Positions 42,654 to 50,989 of a stretch of DNA of 64,000 bases are shown here, in pieces; position 1 is the stretch's first letter, and each line of letters begins with the position of its first letter. The position numbers and the translations under genes are program-made. The stretch is from Kordia algicida OT-1 (GTDB lineage: Bacteria > Bacteroidota > Bacteroidia > Flavobacteriales > Flavobacteriaceae). The notes under the pieces are model-generated. The model did no database searches and was not told the DNA's origin. It saw only the letters and a list, made by a program, of their open reading frames with translations. The stretch covers positions 4,127,085 to 4,191,084 of the forward strand of contig NZ_DS544873.1 in NCBI RefSeq assembly GCF_000154725.1. The letters are read 5' to 3'.

Positions 42654-45137
42654 ATGCCAAAAAATAAACCCGAAAAGAAAACTATTTCAAAAAAGAATCA
42701 GTTACCGAATCAACTTATTGTTGCCCATTTTTTCCTCTTTTTATATTTACTTTCTTGCTTGGTGCCTTTGCTAAATGCGATGGATTATGACGCGCCACAA
42801 TGGTTGTATATTTCTTTACTCAACGTTGCTGCTTTGGTATTTATTTATAAAAACAATGCCTTTTTTCAAGCTTTTCAACTACAAAAGAAAGCCAAGCTAT
42901 ACTTAGGTTTGCTCACAGGATTCTTTGCTGTCGCTTGTTTGTCGATGATAACGGCAATTAACGCAAGTGAAAGTTTGGTGCATTTGGCACGTTTTGTCAA
43001 TGTAATTGTGGCATTTTTTTGTTTGTATATTTTCATCAGAAAAGATCCGAAAGCCTTTTTAAACTTCATTAGCAAACTTTCCATTTTTGTAGTGACTTTT
43101 TATAGTTTTCGGGCAATTAATTTCTTTTTAAGCAACAATAACATATCAAGATCTAACGAACTTATCATAGGATTTCAACACGGTTTTTCAAACATCAATA
43201 TTTACAGTGCGTTTTTAGTCATTCAATTGCCTTTGTTGATGTATGGTTTTTTATTCTTTGAAAAAATCTGGAAATATGCCGCAGGAATTGTCACTTATAT
43301 GGTGATTTTAGCATTGCTGTTTGCAGGAACACGAACGGCGGTTTTATCATTAGTGGTCATTTTTATTTGTACAATAAGTTTTATGATTTACGGAATTGTC
43401 AAACATTCAGAAACAGTGAAACTGAAAAAAGAAGCATTAATTTTAGGAATAGCTCCATTTTTACTCATCTTTTTAGTGTTGAATGTAAACCGAATTGATA
43501 AAGGTTCGATGAACTCTATTGATGATCTTTTAAATACCAAAAACCTTGATTTTTACGGCGGAAGAAAATCTGTAAAAAATAATTATTCCAACGAAAAAAC
43601 AATGATGCCAATCAACTTAAAAGTCAATAAAGCTTCTCGAACAAGTTCAGGGCGTTTTTCTTTGTGGGAACTCGCATTTAGAAACTTTAAAAAGAACCCA
43701 ATACTTGGTGTCGGTTATGGAAATTACAAAGCTGTTGGAAAAAGCGAACATTATAAAAATTATGCCAATAGTAGAGGTGCTTTTGCCAATCCGAGACGTG
43801 CGCATAGTGACTTTATGGAAAAACTTGCCGAAACAGGAATTGTCGGTTTTCTATTGTATGTTTCCTTGTTTGTGGTGCCGTTTCTATGGTTTGTCGGTTT
43901 GTTGCGCCGTGAAAAAGACTATAAAAAACAGTTTATGTATGTCACCATTTTTCTAGTGGCAGTTGGCTACACGTTGGATGCATTGCTCAACTTTCCGCTT
44001 GAGCGACCGCCAATTCAGCTATATTTTATAGTTGCAGTTGGTTTTATGTTGGCTTTCGCCAGAAAAGACACTGCATCAGAAGAAAATGAATTTAATAAAA
44101 AACGAAACTTAGTATTATTTGGTGTGTTATTTTTATTCAGTTTTGCAAGTATTGCTTCCAATTATGCAGTATTAAAAGCATATCAATTGCAACGTGACAT
44201 GCGAACAGATTTGGCAGGGAAAACACTTTTTAGTGATGAAAAACTGAAAAATAATTATGAAAGTATCAAACAACAATGGCGCAAATATCCACAATTAAGT
44301 TACGTAGGAACGGTTAATAATGTGTATTTGGCAAACTACGCGATCAAAGCGAAAAAATATGATGAAGCTTTGGAAATTTTAAATCGTTCAAAATCATACA
44401 ATACAGATGCTTTGTTGGTTAATGCATTCAAAGCAGAAATCTTCCTCAATGCCAAAGAAAATTTAGACAGCGCAAAGTATTATTCAGGAAAGGTTTTTGA
44501 TATTTATCCAGGATTTAAAACGAATTATTACATGCTAAAAAGTATCTACAAAAAACAAAAAGATACCGTAGGTTTGTTACGTGTGATGAATCGGTATACC
44601 AAATACAATTACAGAGATGTCAACGAATGGAAAACGAAAGCCAATACAATTTACGACTTTACAAAAGACAGTGAGGCAATGCTAAAAGTGCTCGATACTG
44701 GATTGGCGTACAATTCCTATAGTGGAAAATTGATTGCTGCCAAACAAGAAGTTTTAGGAAAGCTAAAATTCAAATCGTTCCTAAGTAAAGATGAAGTAAA
44801 GGCAAAACATCAAGAAGCGTATGATTACTTTGTGAAACAACAATATCCGCAAGCGAAAAAGATTTTTGAAGAAATTCTTAAGACAAATCCAAGAGATTAT
44901 CTGTCAATCCAAAACATTGGAATTATTGAGTTGATTAATAAAAATTACGAAGAAGCTATCAAAAATCTATCGTTAGTCATCAACGCGCAAGCCTTTAAAG
45001 ATGGAAAAGCAGAATACAGTCGCGGTTATTGCTACGAACAATTGGGAGAATTTGAAAAAGCGAAAAAAGATTACAGCGACAGTAGAGCCAAAAAATATCC
45101 GCAAGCAATGGCGCTTCCAGAATCAAAATACAAATAA
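42654..45137 (+). CDS. O-antigen ligase/polymerase-like membrane protein with C-terminal TPR
   Basis: 827 aa. About ten membrane helices in the first ~480 residues, with a Wzy_C-type loop (SSGRFSLWELAFRNFKKNPILGVG and RRAHSDFMEKLAETGIVGFLLY) whose Arg/His residues are typical of O-antigen ligases. From ~540 to the end the protein is soluble and TPR-like (YDEALEILNRSK, NYEEAIKNLSLVI). Such fusions join or polymerise glycans, sometimes onto proteins. No glycosyltransferase cluster is beside it, so its substrate is unknown. It is the first gene of the stretch that separates sufS from sufD. Confidence 0.82.
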   Translation: MPKNKPEKKTISKKNQLPNQLIVAHFFLFLYLLSCLVPLLNAMDYDAPQWLYISLLNVAALVFIYKNNAFFQAFQLQKKAKLYLGLLTGFFAVACLSMITAINASESLVHLARFVNVIVAFFCLYIFIRKDPKAFLNFISKLSIFVVTFYSFRAINFFLSNNNISRSNELIIGFQHGFSNINIYSAFLVIQLPLLMYGFLFFEKIWKYAAGIVTYMVILALLFAGTRTAVLSLVVIFICTISFMIYGIVKHSETVKLKKEALILGIAPFLLIFLVLNVNRIDKGSMNSIDDLLNTKNLDFYGGRKSVKNNYSNEKTMMPINLKVNKASRTSSGRFSLWELAFRNFKKNPILGVGYGNYKAVGKSEHYKNYANSRGAFANPRRAHSDFMEKLAETGIVGFLLYVSLFVVPFLWFVGLLRREKDYKKQFMYVTIFLVAVGYTLDALLNFPLERPPIQLYFIVAVGFMLAFARKDTASEENEFNKKRNLVLFGVLFLFSFASIASNYAVLKAYQLQRDMRTDLAGKTLFSDEKLKNNYESIKQQWRKYPQLSYVGTVNNVYLANYAIKAKKYDEALEILNRSKSYNTDALLVNAFKAEIFLNAKENLDSAKYYSGKVFDIYPGFKTNYYMLKSIYKKQKDTVGLLRVMNRYTKYNYRDVNEWKTKANTIYDFTKDSEAMLKVLDTGLAYNSYSGKLIAAKQEVLGKLKFKSFLSKDEVKAKHQEAYDYFVKQQYPQAKKIFEEILKTNPRDYLSIQNIGIIELINKNYEEAIKNLSLVINAQAFKDGKAEYSRGYCYEQLGEFEKAKKDYSDSRAKKYPQAMALPESKYK

Positions 45138-45166
45138 AAAAAGAAGCTGCTTTTTACGGCAGCTTC
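45136..45166 (-). terminator. Terminator of the Cys-rich RiPP precursor pair
   Basis: GAAGCTGC (45143-45150) pairs with GCAGCTTC (45159-45166); on the minus strand a T run follows. It lies 26 bp after the stop of the minus-strand peptide gene and overlaps the 3' end of the plus-strand ligase gene. Confidence 0.85.
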
Positions 45167-45192
45167 CAAACTGTAGTTTTATAACGTTGTTT

Positions 45193-45471
45193 TTAGAAAC
45201 AACCCAAAGCTGTCTGACAACCATCAACTAACGATCCGCCGCAGCCAGGACCTGCAATTGTTTGCAGTGTTGTTGTAGGACTTTGACAATCTCTGATGTT
45301 TAATGTTTTACAATTAAAAGCTAATGTCGGACAATTAAAGTTAGTCGGACAAAATAATGAAGGACACGCTAGGCTTACAATTGTTCCTCCATTCGCTTGA
45401 TTACTTTCTAAATTTGACACTACTTTCTTGTTTAATGTCAGTTTCTTGATACTCTTTTTATTTTTTTTCAT
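45193..45471 (-). CDS. RiPP precursor, Cys-rich (peptide 5)
   Basis: 92 aa. The leader MKKNKKSIKKLTLNKKVVSNL is shared with the other precursors. A Gly-Gly occurs in QANGGTIVS (28-29), identical in context to the upstream peptide. The core has nine Cys and many Ser/Thr (CPSLFCPTNFNCPTLAFNC, then a Gly-rich tail GPGCGGSLVDGCQTALGCF). It follows its neighbour by 19 bp and is co-transcribed, ending at a strong terminator. No modification enzymes nearby. Confidence 0.65.
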   Translation of the reverse strand: MKKNKKSIKKLTLNKKVVSNLESNQANGGTIVSLACPSLFCPTNFNCPTLAFNCKTLNIRDCQSPTTTLQTIAGPGCGGSLVDGCQTALGCF

Positions 45472-45490
45472 GATTTAAAAATTTAATAGG

Positions 45491-45751
45491 TTAATAAGGA
45501 CACGCAAAAGTGTCGGTTGGACAGGCAACTGAAGGACAGTCTAATGTTTCAATTGGGCAAACTCTTGTGTCAATTGGACAAAGTCTGGTATCAATCGGAC
45601 AAACTAAGGTGTCAATAGGACAAACCCATACTGTGTTAATTGGGCAAATCTGTGAGACAATTGTTCCACCGTTTGCTTGTTGCCCTTCAAGGTTCGACAC
45701 TACTTTCTTGTTTAATGAAAGCTTTTTCAAACTTTTCTTCTTTTTTTTCAT
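45491..45751 (-). CDS. RiPP precursor with heptapeptide CPIDT repeats (peptide 4)
   Basis: 86 aa. Leader MKKKKKSLKKLSLNKKVVSNL and the NGGTIVS cleavage region (28-29) equal those of its neighbour. The core is periodic: CPIDT followed by two variable residues (LV, RL, RV), with degenerate copies on both sides (CPINT, CPIET, CPTDT). Each unit has one Cys and one Thr at fixed distance, which would suit a ladder of identical rings; a Cys-lined repeat structure without modification is the alternative. The matching DNA is a 21-bp tandem repeat. First gene of a two-gene minus-strand transcript. Confidence 0.7.
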   Translation of the reverse strand: MKKKKKSLKKLSLNKKVVSNLEGQQANGGTIVSQICPINTVWVCPIDTLVCPIDTRLCPIDTRVCPIETLDCPSVACPTDTFACPY

Positions 45752-45859
45752 GGTTGTTAAGTTTTTAAAAAGGTTATTATTTTTTACCGTTACGTAACAG
45801 TCTTACAAAGTTCAACGATATTTATGGTTTCATAAACAGCTTTATGTATACTTCTTGTA

Positions 45860-45903
45860 GGTGTTTTTCCTGTTTTTTGATGAGGAAAAACACCATCAAA
45901 AAC
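45860..45903. promoter_or_regulatory. Two mutually exclusive hairpins in the divergent gap
   Basis: GGTGTTTTTCC (45860-45870) pairs with GGAAAAACACC (45884-45894). Alternatively GTTTTTTGATG (45872-45882) pairs with CATCAAAAAC (45894-45903, one base bulged). The two cannot form together. Location is upstream of both the RiPP pair (minus) and the serine hydrolase (plus). Confidence 0.4.
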
Positions 45904-45926
45904 CAATGAACTAATTTTCATTTTAA

Positions 45927-45934
45927 TATATTTG
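45927..45934 (+). promoter_or_regulatory. Candidate -7 element for the serine hydrolase
   Basis: TATATTTG on the plus strand, 20 bp before the ATG, with no clear -33 TTG. Confidence 0.4.
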
Positions 45935-45954
45935 AATGTCTAAAATTATACACG

Positions 45955-47298
45955 ATGAAAAAAGTTTTAAAAATAACGCTCATTATCATTGCTATTCTAG
46001 CCATTGTGGTAGCTTTTAATTATTCTCGATTGAATATTATTTCAGGATATTCTGCCAAAAACATGAGTTCTTCTGTTTTTGTTGCTGGGAGAACTGTGGC
46101 TTTTACAGATAGTACCGATAATAATTTTGGACCTGTTAATATTGCGGAAGATGTCGTAGACGAAAAACAAAAAGTGGCAACGGCTTCTGTATATGGTTTG
46201 ATGGAGCGCAAAGCCGTATGGCGAAAAGGTTTGGGAAGTGTTTTAATTGATGATGATTACGATATAAAACAAGAAACACCAGTTCCAAATCGTACTAAAA
46301 TAGCTCGCATGACACCGTATCCGTACGGAAATATGAAACAAAAAGACACTACTTTTGCCAATGTTGATTATTCTAAAATAAAAAATGCAGTCAACTACGC
46401 TTTTGCCAAAGAACAAGGCGAAGACATTAAAAAAACACGTGCTGTTTTAATTTTATACAAAGACCAAATTATTGCAGAACAATATGCAGACGGATTGAAC
46501 AAAGATTCGAAGTTGTTAGGTTGGTCAATGACTAAAAGCTTGGTAAGCACGATGTATGGTGTGTTGCAATATCAAGGTAAAATTAATGTTTGGGACAAAG
46601 CACCGATCGATGCATGGAAAAATGACGAACGTAGCGCGATTACCATTCATAATTTATTACAAATGAATAGCGGATTGGAATGGGAAGAAGATTACAGTAA
46701 AATTTCAGATGTAACTAAAATGTTATTCCTTGAAAAAGACATGACCAAACCGCAAATAGAAAAATCGTTGGTAGGAAAACCAAACGAGACTTGGTATTAT
46801 TCTTCAGGGACTTCCAATTTACTATCTGGAATCTTGCGAAAGCAGTTTAAAAGACATCAAGATTATTTAGATTTTCCTTACCGTGAATTTATTGATAAAA
46901 TTGGCATGCATTCGATGTTGATTGAGGCAGATATGGTTGGAAATTATGTTGGATCTTCTTATTCGTGGGCAACGCCGCGCGATTGGGCAAAATTTGGAAC
47001 TTTGTATTTACACAGAGGCGATTGGAACGGTACCCGTATTTTTGATGATTCTTGGGTAGACTATATCACCAAACCAACACCAACGTCAAATGGTCGTTAT
47101 GGTGCGCATTTTTGGCTTAACGATGGCGGATTCCTTCCTGATGTGCCAAAAGACATGTATTCTGCAAATGGCTATCAAGGACAACGCGTATATATCATTC
47201 CTTCAAAAAATTTGGTGGTTGTCCGTTTTGGATTAGCTGCTGGCGAAGCGATTGACTTCAATACATTTCTAAGTGAAATTTGTGAAGCAATTGAGTAA
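45955..47298 (+). CDS. Beta-lactamase/class C-type serine hydrolase
   Basis: 447 aa. An N-terminal membrane anchor (7-22, ITLIIIAILAIVVAF) is followed by a periplasmic domain. The SxxK motif is SMTK (191-194) within LLGWSMTKSLVSTMYGVL, and a YSSGTSN segment near residue 280 supplies the tyrosine motif. GAHFWLNDGG lies near residue 385, followed by PSKNLVVVRFG near the C terminus. This is the layout of penicillin-binding-protein-like esterases/peptidases; the substrate is unknown. Nearest neighbours are RiPP precursors, so a role in peptide processing is possible but unproven. Confidence 0.85.
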   Translation: MKKVLKITLIIIAILAIVVAFNYSRLNIISGYSAKNMSSSVFVAGRTVAFTDSTDNNFGPVNIAEDVVDEKQKVATASVYGLMERKAVWRKGLGSVLIDDDYDIKQETPVPNRTKIARMTPYPYGNMKQKDTTFANVDYSKIKNAVNYAFAKEQGEDIKKTRAVLILYKDQIIAEQYADGLNKDSKLLGWSMTKSLVSTMYGVLQYQGKINVWDKAPIDAWKNDERSAITIHNLLQMNSGLEWEEDYSKISDVTKMLFLEKDMTKPQIEKSLVGKPNETWYYSSGTSNLLSGILRKQFKRHQDYLDFPYREFIDKIGMHSMLIEADMVGNYVGSSYSWATPRDWAKFGTLYLHRGDWNGTRIFDDSWVDYITKPTPTSNGRYGAHFWLNDGGFLPDVPKDMYSANGYQGQRVYIIPSKNLVVVRFGLAAGEAIDFNTFLSEICEAIE

Positions 47299-47339
47299 AA
47301 AATACCTGCTGTAACTACAGTATTAATACCATACCAAGC

Positions 47340-47380
47340 GAGCTGTACTTTGTGTTTCTACGTAAATTGCAGCTCTTTTT
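47340..47380 (+). terminator. Terminator of the serine hydrolase
   Basis: GAGCTG (47340-47345) pairs with CAGCTC (47370-47375), followed by five T. The loop is long (24 nt), so strength is uncertain. Confidence 0.6.
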
Positions 47381-47473
47381 ATATGTGCAAAAACCGTAAC
47401 CCAATCATTTTCTAAAGACGGGAACATATTACAGATATATTGTAAAATTACAAAATATATTATTGTAATATGT

Positions 47474-47503
47474 TTGTAAAATAAAACATTTGTTGTATAT
47501 TTG
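47474..47503 (+). promoter_or_regulatory. Consensus promoter of the DUF2589 cassette
   Basis: TTG (47474-47476), a 19-nt spacer and TATATTTG (47496-47503) match the flavobacterial consensus exactly. The predicted transcript start near 47510 leaves a leader of about 135 nt. Confidence 0.8.
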
Positions 47504-47512
47504 CACTGTAAT

Positions 47513-47577
47513 TCTTTCGAAAGAGTGTGTTTTAAGCTTAAAATGGTGTAAAAAATTGTTCGCAACTATTTTTTACA
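47513..47577 (+). promoter_or_regulatory. Structured leader: three consecutive inverted repeats
   Basis: TCTTTCGAAAGA (47513-47524) and TTTTAAGCTTAAAA (47530-47543) are perfect palindromes. TGTAAAAAAT (47547-47556) pairs with ATTTTTTACA (47568-47577) around a stem-extending TG/CA and TTCG loop. They follow the predicted transcript start directly. Could be operators, mRNA-stabilising hairpins or an attenuator. Confidence 0.65.
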
Positions 47578-47643
47578 ATCTAAAGGAGAAAGCCGAAAAG
47601 CCTTTTTAAAAAGAGTAGGTAAACAATTTTAAAAATTATAATT

Positions 47644-48192
47644 ATGCCAGTTAGTCCAAATGAAATTGCAAGTATCAATTTCAGTGCGATGTTAGGGAAA
47701 CCTTTAACAGCCGTTATTGATGCACAAGCAGCAGCAGCATTATCTACAGTTGATTTTATCAACGAAGTTGGTCTTAATGCGGATGGAACCGTAAAAAATG
47801 TATCATTCATCTATTCCAAATTAATTGATGGAACAGTAACGGAAGTTACATTGACAACACCATTATTAACGATCGTTCCAATTCCGTTTTTGAGAGTTGC
47901 CGACACTACAATCGACTTTAACGCTAAAATTTCTAGTGTTACAGAATTCACCTCTACAACATCTCATAAGTTAGATTTGAGTGCAGAGTTGAGTTTGCGT
48001 TGGGCTTGGGGACGTTTCAAGTTTAAAGGAAGTTACTCGTACCAAAAGAAAACGAGTTATTCTGATGAAGCGAAGCGTTCTTATAGTATGAACGTTAAAA
48101 TTCATGCTGTACAAGACGAAATTCCAGCCGGAATGAGTCGTGTATTAGATATGCTTGAAGAGTCAATTTCTGAAACAGAAACGACTCCTTAA
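47644..48192 (+). CDS. DUF2589 domain protein
   Basis: 182 aa. The N terminus (MPVSPNEIASINFSAMLGKP, then AVIDAQAAAALSTVDFINEVG) is the conserved DUF2589 helix pair. The centre is beta-rich (VSFIYSKLIDGTVTEVTLTT, PLLTIVPIPFLRV) and the end has AVQDEIPAGMSRVLDMLEESI. No signal peptide. The function of DUF2589 is unknown. The gene is driven by an exact consensus promoter and is followed by a strong hairpin before the second gene, an arrangement seen when the first product is needed in excess, as for structural proteins. Confidence 0.8.
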   Translation: MPVSPNEIASINFSAMLGKPLTAVIDAQAAAALSTVDFINEVGLNADGTVKNVSFIYSKLIDGTVTEVTLTTPLLTIVPIPFLRVADTTIDFNAKISSVTEFTSTTSHKLDLSAELSLRWAWGRFKFKGSYSYQKKTSYSDEAKRSYSMNVKIHAVQDEIPAGMSRVLDMLEESISETETTP

Positions 48193-48215
48193 AACGTATT
48201 ACACTAACAAAGTAA

Positions 48216-48244
48216 GGAAACCTCCTCGGAGGTTTCTTTTCCTT
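48216..48244 (+). terminator. Hairpin between first and second DUF2589-cassette genes
   Basis: GAAACCTC (48217-48224) pairs with GAGGTTTC (48229-48236) with a tetraloop, followed by TTTT then CC. It looks like a terminator but lies inside the cassette, so it probably works as partial attenuation or as 3' mRNA protection. Confidence 0.7.
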
Positions 48245-48261
48245 AAAAAAACAAAAAAATT

Positions 48262-49011
48262 ATGATTACATTAAAAGACTATATAGGAAAGATTTATAAG
48301 GAAGTAACCAATGCGAAGGTTCAATCTGATATTGAAACTTTAGCAATTGCGCAAGAATATGTTGAAAATCCGATGTTGCGACATTTTGCCGTGCCAAATA
48401 TTCGTATTAAAGACATGGAATTGACAATTCCTGTAGCAGTAGATGCTACACAAACTGTGACAAGAGACTATACCGCAGCCGAAATTCAAAAGGTATACGA
48501 AGATGCGTTTTATAAGGTTAATGCTGATTTATTTCCAAATCGAACAGAAGAAGAACAACGATATTTAGAAGATATCAGACCTGAACTTGTAACAAAAGCA
48601 CAGCATGAATCTTCACGTACAGAGCGTAATTTGCAACAAGCATCTGCTACAGCTACACCACAGCAAGAAACAACATCTAAATCTGCAGGTGATGAAAACA
48701 CTGCGTATATGACTGCTGTAACAGAGGCTGCAAACCAATTTGTAGATGCGTCTTATGGATTTGTAAGCGAGATCAATGTTGAAGAAGAAGTTTTTCGTTA
48801 CGCCATGGTGCAAGAAATTGAAAGTAATCTTCAGCCTAGAAAACCAGCAATTGAAGATCTTCCAGTTATTGTAGAAACAAATCGTTTAAAAGAAATTAAC
48901 GATCCTGCAAGTATGATTAGTATCAAGGTAAATATTACCGATGATGCTATGGAATGGATTACGGATATTGATGAAAATGGTAATACCGTACAAACATTAG
49001 ATTACCAATAA
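48262..49011 (+). CDS. Unknown protein, second gene of the DUF2589 cassette
   Basis: 249 aa, family not recognised. The start MITLKDYIGKIYKEVTNAKVQSD is helical. FAVPNIRIKDMELTIPVAVD (~45-65) looks like a beta unit with an exposed edge. A Thr/Gln/Ser-rich linker (~118-140) divides it from a helical/beta C-terminal half ending SIKVNITDDAMEWI. No signal peptide or membrane helix. It follows the DUF2589 gene by 69 bp (with a hairpin between) and precedes the third gene by 52 bp. Confidence 0.65.
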   Translation: MITLKDYIGKIYKEVTNAKVQSDIETLAIAQEYVENPMLRHFAVPNIRIKDMELTIPVAVDATQTVTRDYTAAEIQKVYEDAFYKVNADLFPNRTEEEQRYLEDIRPELVTKAQHESSRTERNLQQASATATPQQETTSKSAGDENTAYMTAVTEAANQFVDASYGFVSEINVEEEVFRYAMVQEIESNLQPRKPAIEDLPVIVETNRLKEINDPASMISIKVNITDDAMEWITDIDENGNTVQTLDYQ

Positions 49012-49063
49012 AAATTTATTGTTGTTCATATTTATTTTATGAAAAACTACTAAACAGAAACAG

Positions 49064-49600
49064 ATGAAAACAAGTATAATAGAAAAAAATACCTTTTTTG
49101 AGACTTCAATTTTTAAGGTAGAATTGATTTCTGAATTGCTTCGTTCCAAATCTTCCCGCTTTTTAGCAGAGATTGAACGTTGGCTTTCAGAGAATCAAGA
49201 AGTATTGAAGCAATTTGGGTTTATAGAATCGAGCCGTATGAGCATTTTAAGAAACCAATTATTTGTAGCTAAAGCACAAGATATTCCTCAAAAAAGAAGA
49301 CATTTATTGATGGTTGGTGCAAATTGTTTGGAAAAAGCCCACGAAATGTTGGCAGGCTTGCACGAACCTATTAGGACAAAAATAACGCAAGGTAGAGAAA
49401 CCATTCAGCAAATTTTAACTATGGTAAAGGAAGATCCTGCGTATCAAAAAGGAGCAAACGAAAACTTTAATCAATACGTGAAAAATATCTGGAAACGATT
49501 ACGACAAGATCCACAATTTGGCTCCGTGGCAATGCAATTACAAACCTTACTTCCAGAAGTAGATATTTACAGGATTATTGCAGAAGAAGTCGAAATTTAA
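49064..49600 (+). CDS. Unknown helical protein, third gene of the DUF2589 cassette
   Basis: 178 aa, almost wholly alpha-helical, cytoplasmic, rich in Glu, Gln and Leu (FLAEIERWLSENQEVLKQFG; VAMQLQTLLPEVDIYRIIAEE). Family not recognised. The pattern would suit an adaptor or chaperone. Transcription ends at the strong terminator at 49608-49637, shared with the convergent sufD gene. Confidence 0.6.
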   Translation: MKTSIIEKNTFFETSIFKVELISELLRSKSSRFLAEIERWLSENQEVLKQFGFIESSRMSILRNQLFVAKAQDIPQKRRHLLMVGANCLEKAHEMLAGLHEPIRTKITQGRETIQQILTMVKEDPAYQKGANENFNQYVKNIWKRLRQDPQFGSVAMQLQTLLPEVDIYRIIAEEVEI

Positions 49601-49607
49601 ACAACAA

Positions 49608-49637
49608 AAAAATCCCAAAGCTTTCGCTTCGGGATTT
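49608..49637. terminator. Bidirectional terminator between DUF2589 cassette and suf operon
   Basis: AAAATCCC pairs with GGGATTTT, with a further AAGC/GCTT inside and a TTTC loop. A-rich before and T-rich after on the plus strand, so it works in both directions. Confidence 0.9.
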
Positions 49638-49659
49638 TACAACTCTTTTTTACTTTCCT

Positions 49660-50979
49660 TTATAGATCGAATCCTAAATTTACGCCTAACTTTTGTGCAA
49701 TTAGCTTGTTGATTCGAGTCTTTATAGCGTTTATCTTCACACTTTCTAAAACGTTGTTAGCAAAAGCATACATCAGTAATGCTTTTGCTTCCTTTTTAGG
49801 AATTCCGCGTGAACGTAAGTAGAATAAAGCATCTTTGTCCAACTGACCAATGGTGCAACCGTGCGAACATTTTACATCGTCTGCAAAAATTTCTAGTTGC
49901 GGTTTGGTATTTATCGTCGCTTTATCGTCTACCAAAATATTGTTATTCGCTTGGAATGCGTTTGTTTTTTGTGCTTCTTTTTCAACCACTACTTTTCCGT
50001 TGAAAACTCCCGTAGAACGATCGCCAAAAATACCTTTATAATCTTGGTGACTTTCACAATTTGGTTCAATATGATGTACAAGTGTGTTGTGATCTACGTG
50101 TTGCTTGTCACCAATAATCGTAATTCCTTTCATAGTAGAATCAATATGTTCTCCTTTTTGGAAAAACTGCAAATTGTTACGTACTAATTTTCCACCAAAT
50201 GAAAACGTATGTACAGATGCATGACTACTTTGTTTTTGAGAAATATACGTATTATCAATCAACGAAGCTTGTTGGTTGTCATTTTGAATTTTGTAATAAT
50301 CTACAATAGCGCGTTTGTTCGCAAATACTTCCGTTACCGAATTTGTCAGCACAACATTAGAAGTCAAACTCTGATGACGCTCTATAATTTGCACATGCGA
50401 ATTTTCACCCACAACAATCAAGTTTCGTGGTTGTAACATTAGTGTAGCTTCATTTCCAGTTGAAAAGTGAATGATTTGTATTGGTTTTTCAACCACTTTA
50501 TTTTTTGGAATATGAATGTATGCACCTTCAGAAGCAAACGCCGTATTTAGTGACGTTAAACTATGATCTGACTTGGCAGCTTTGTTGTAATACGAATCAA
50601 TAATGATTTTATATTTGGGTTTGTTTAATGCAGAACTCATCAAACAAACGTCAATTCCATCATGTGTCGTTTCCGAAAGGAAAGAGCTATATTTTCCATC
50701 AATAAATACAATTTTATATGTATCAATATCGTGGATGAAATATTTTTTTATTTCCTTAAATTCAACCGCAGTTTCTTGTTGTGGCGAAATACAGTAATCG
50801 TGTTTCAATAATGCATTTAGCGAGGTATATTTCCAGTCTTCATCTTTTTTTGAAGGAAATCCTTTTTGCTGAAACGTGTTAATTGCTTCATTTCTGATTT
50901 CATTCAAATGTTTTGATTCGTCGTTTAAACGATCTTCAAAAACCATAAAAGATGATAATAATTTATCTTTTAGTTCCAT
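49660..50979 (-). CDS. sufD: Fe-S cluster assembly protein SufD
   Basis: 439 aa. The pattern SKKDEDWKYTSLNALL near the N terminus, and the C-terminal FADDVKCSHGCTIGQLDKDALFYLRSRGIPKKEAKALL block, are the SufBD signature. SufD pairs with SufB and SufC to form the scaffold on which Fe-S clusters are built. It follows sufC by 10 bp. In other Flavobacteriaceae sufS normally comes next (from memory); here the gene is followed by a terminator and unrelated plus-strand genes. Confidence 0.96.
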   Translation of the reverse strand: MELKDKLLSSFMVFEDRLNDESKHLNEIRNEAINTFQQKGFPSKKDEDWKYTSLNALLKHDYCISPQQETAVEFKEIKKYFIHDIDTYKIVFIDGKYSSFLSETTHDGIDVCLMSSALNKPKYKIIIDSYYNKAAKSDHSLTSLNTAFASEGAYIHIPKNKVVEKPIQIIHFSTGNEATLMLQPRNLIVVGENSHVQIIERHQSLTSNVVLTNSVTEVFANKRAIVDYYKIQNDNQQASLIDNTYISQKQSSHASVHTFSFGGKLVRNNLQFFQKGEHIDSTMKGITIIGDKQHVDHNTLVHHIEPNCESHQDYKGIFGDRSTGVFNGKVVVEKEAQKTNAFQANNNILVDDKATINTKPQLEIFADDVKCSHGCTIGQLDKDALFYLRSRGIPKKEAKALLMYAFANNVLESVKINAIKTRINKLIAQKLGVNLGFDL

Positions 50980-50989
50980 GTGTTGCTCC

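Noticed and set aside
45510-45797. 95-codon plus-strand ORF with SIGQ repeats opposite the CPIDT peptide gene
   Set aside because: The repeats are the mirror of the 21-bp tandem repeat; the minus-strand frame carries the shared RiPP leader.
47323-47565. 80-codon minus-strand ORF
   Set aside because: It covers the terminator, promoter and palindromes of the neighbouring plus-strand genes; no conserved pattern.
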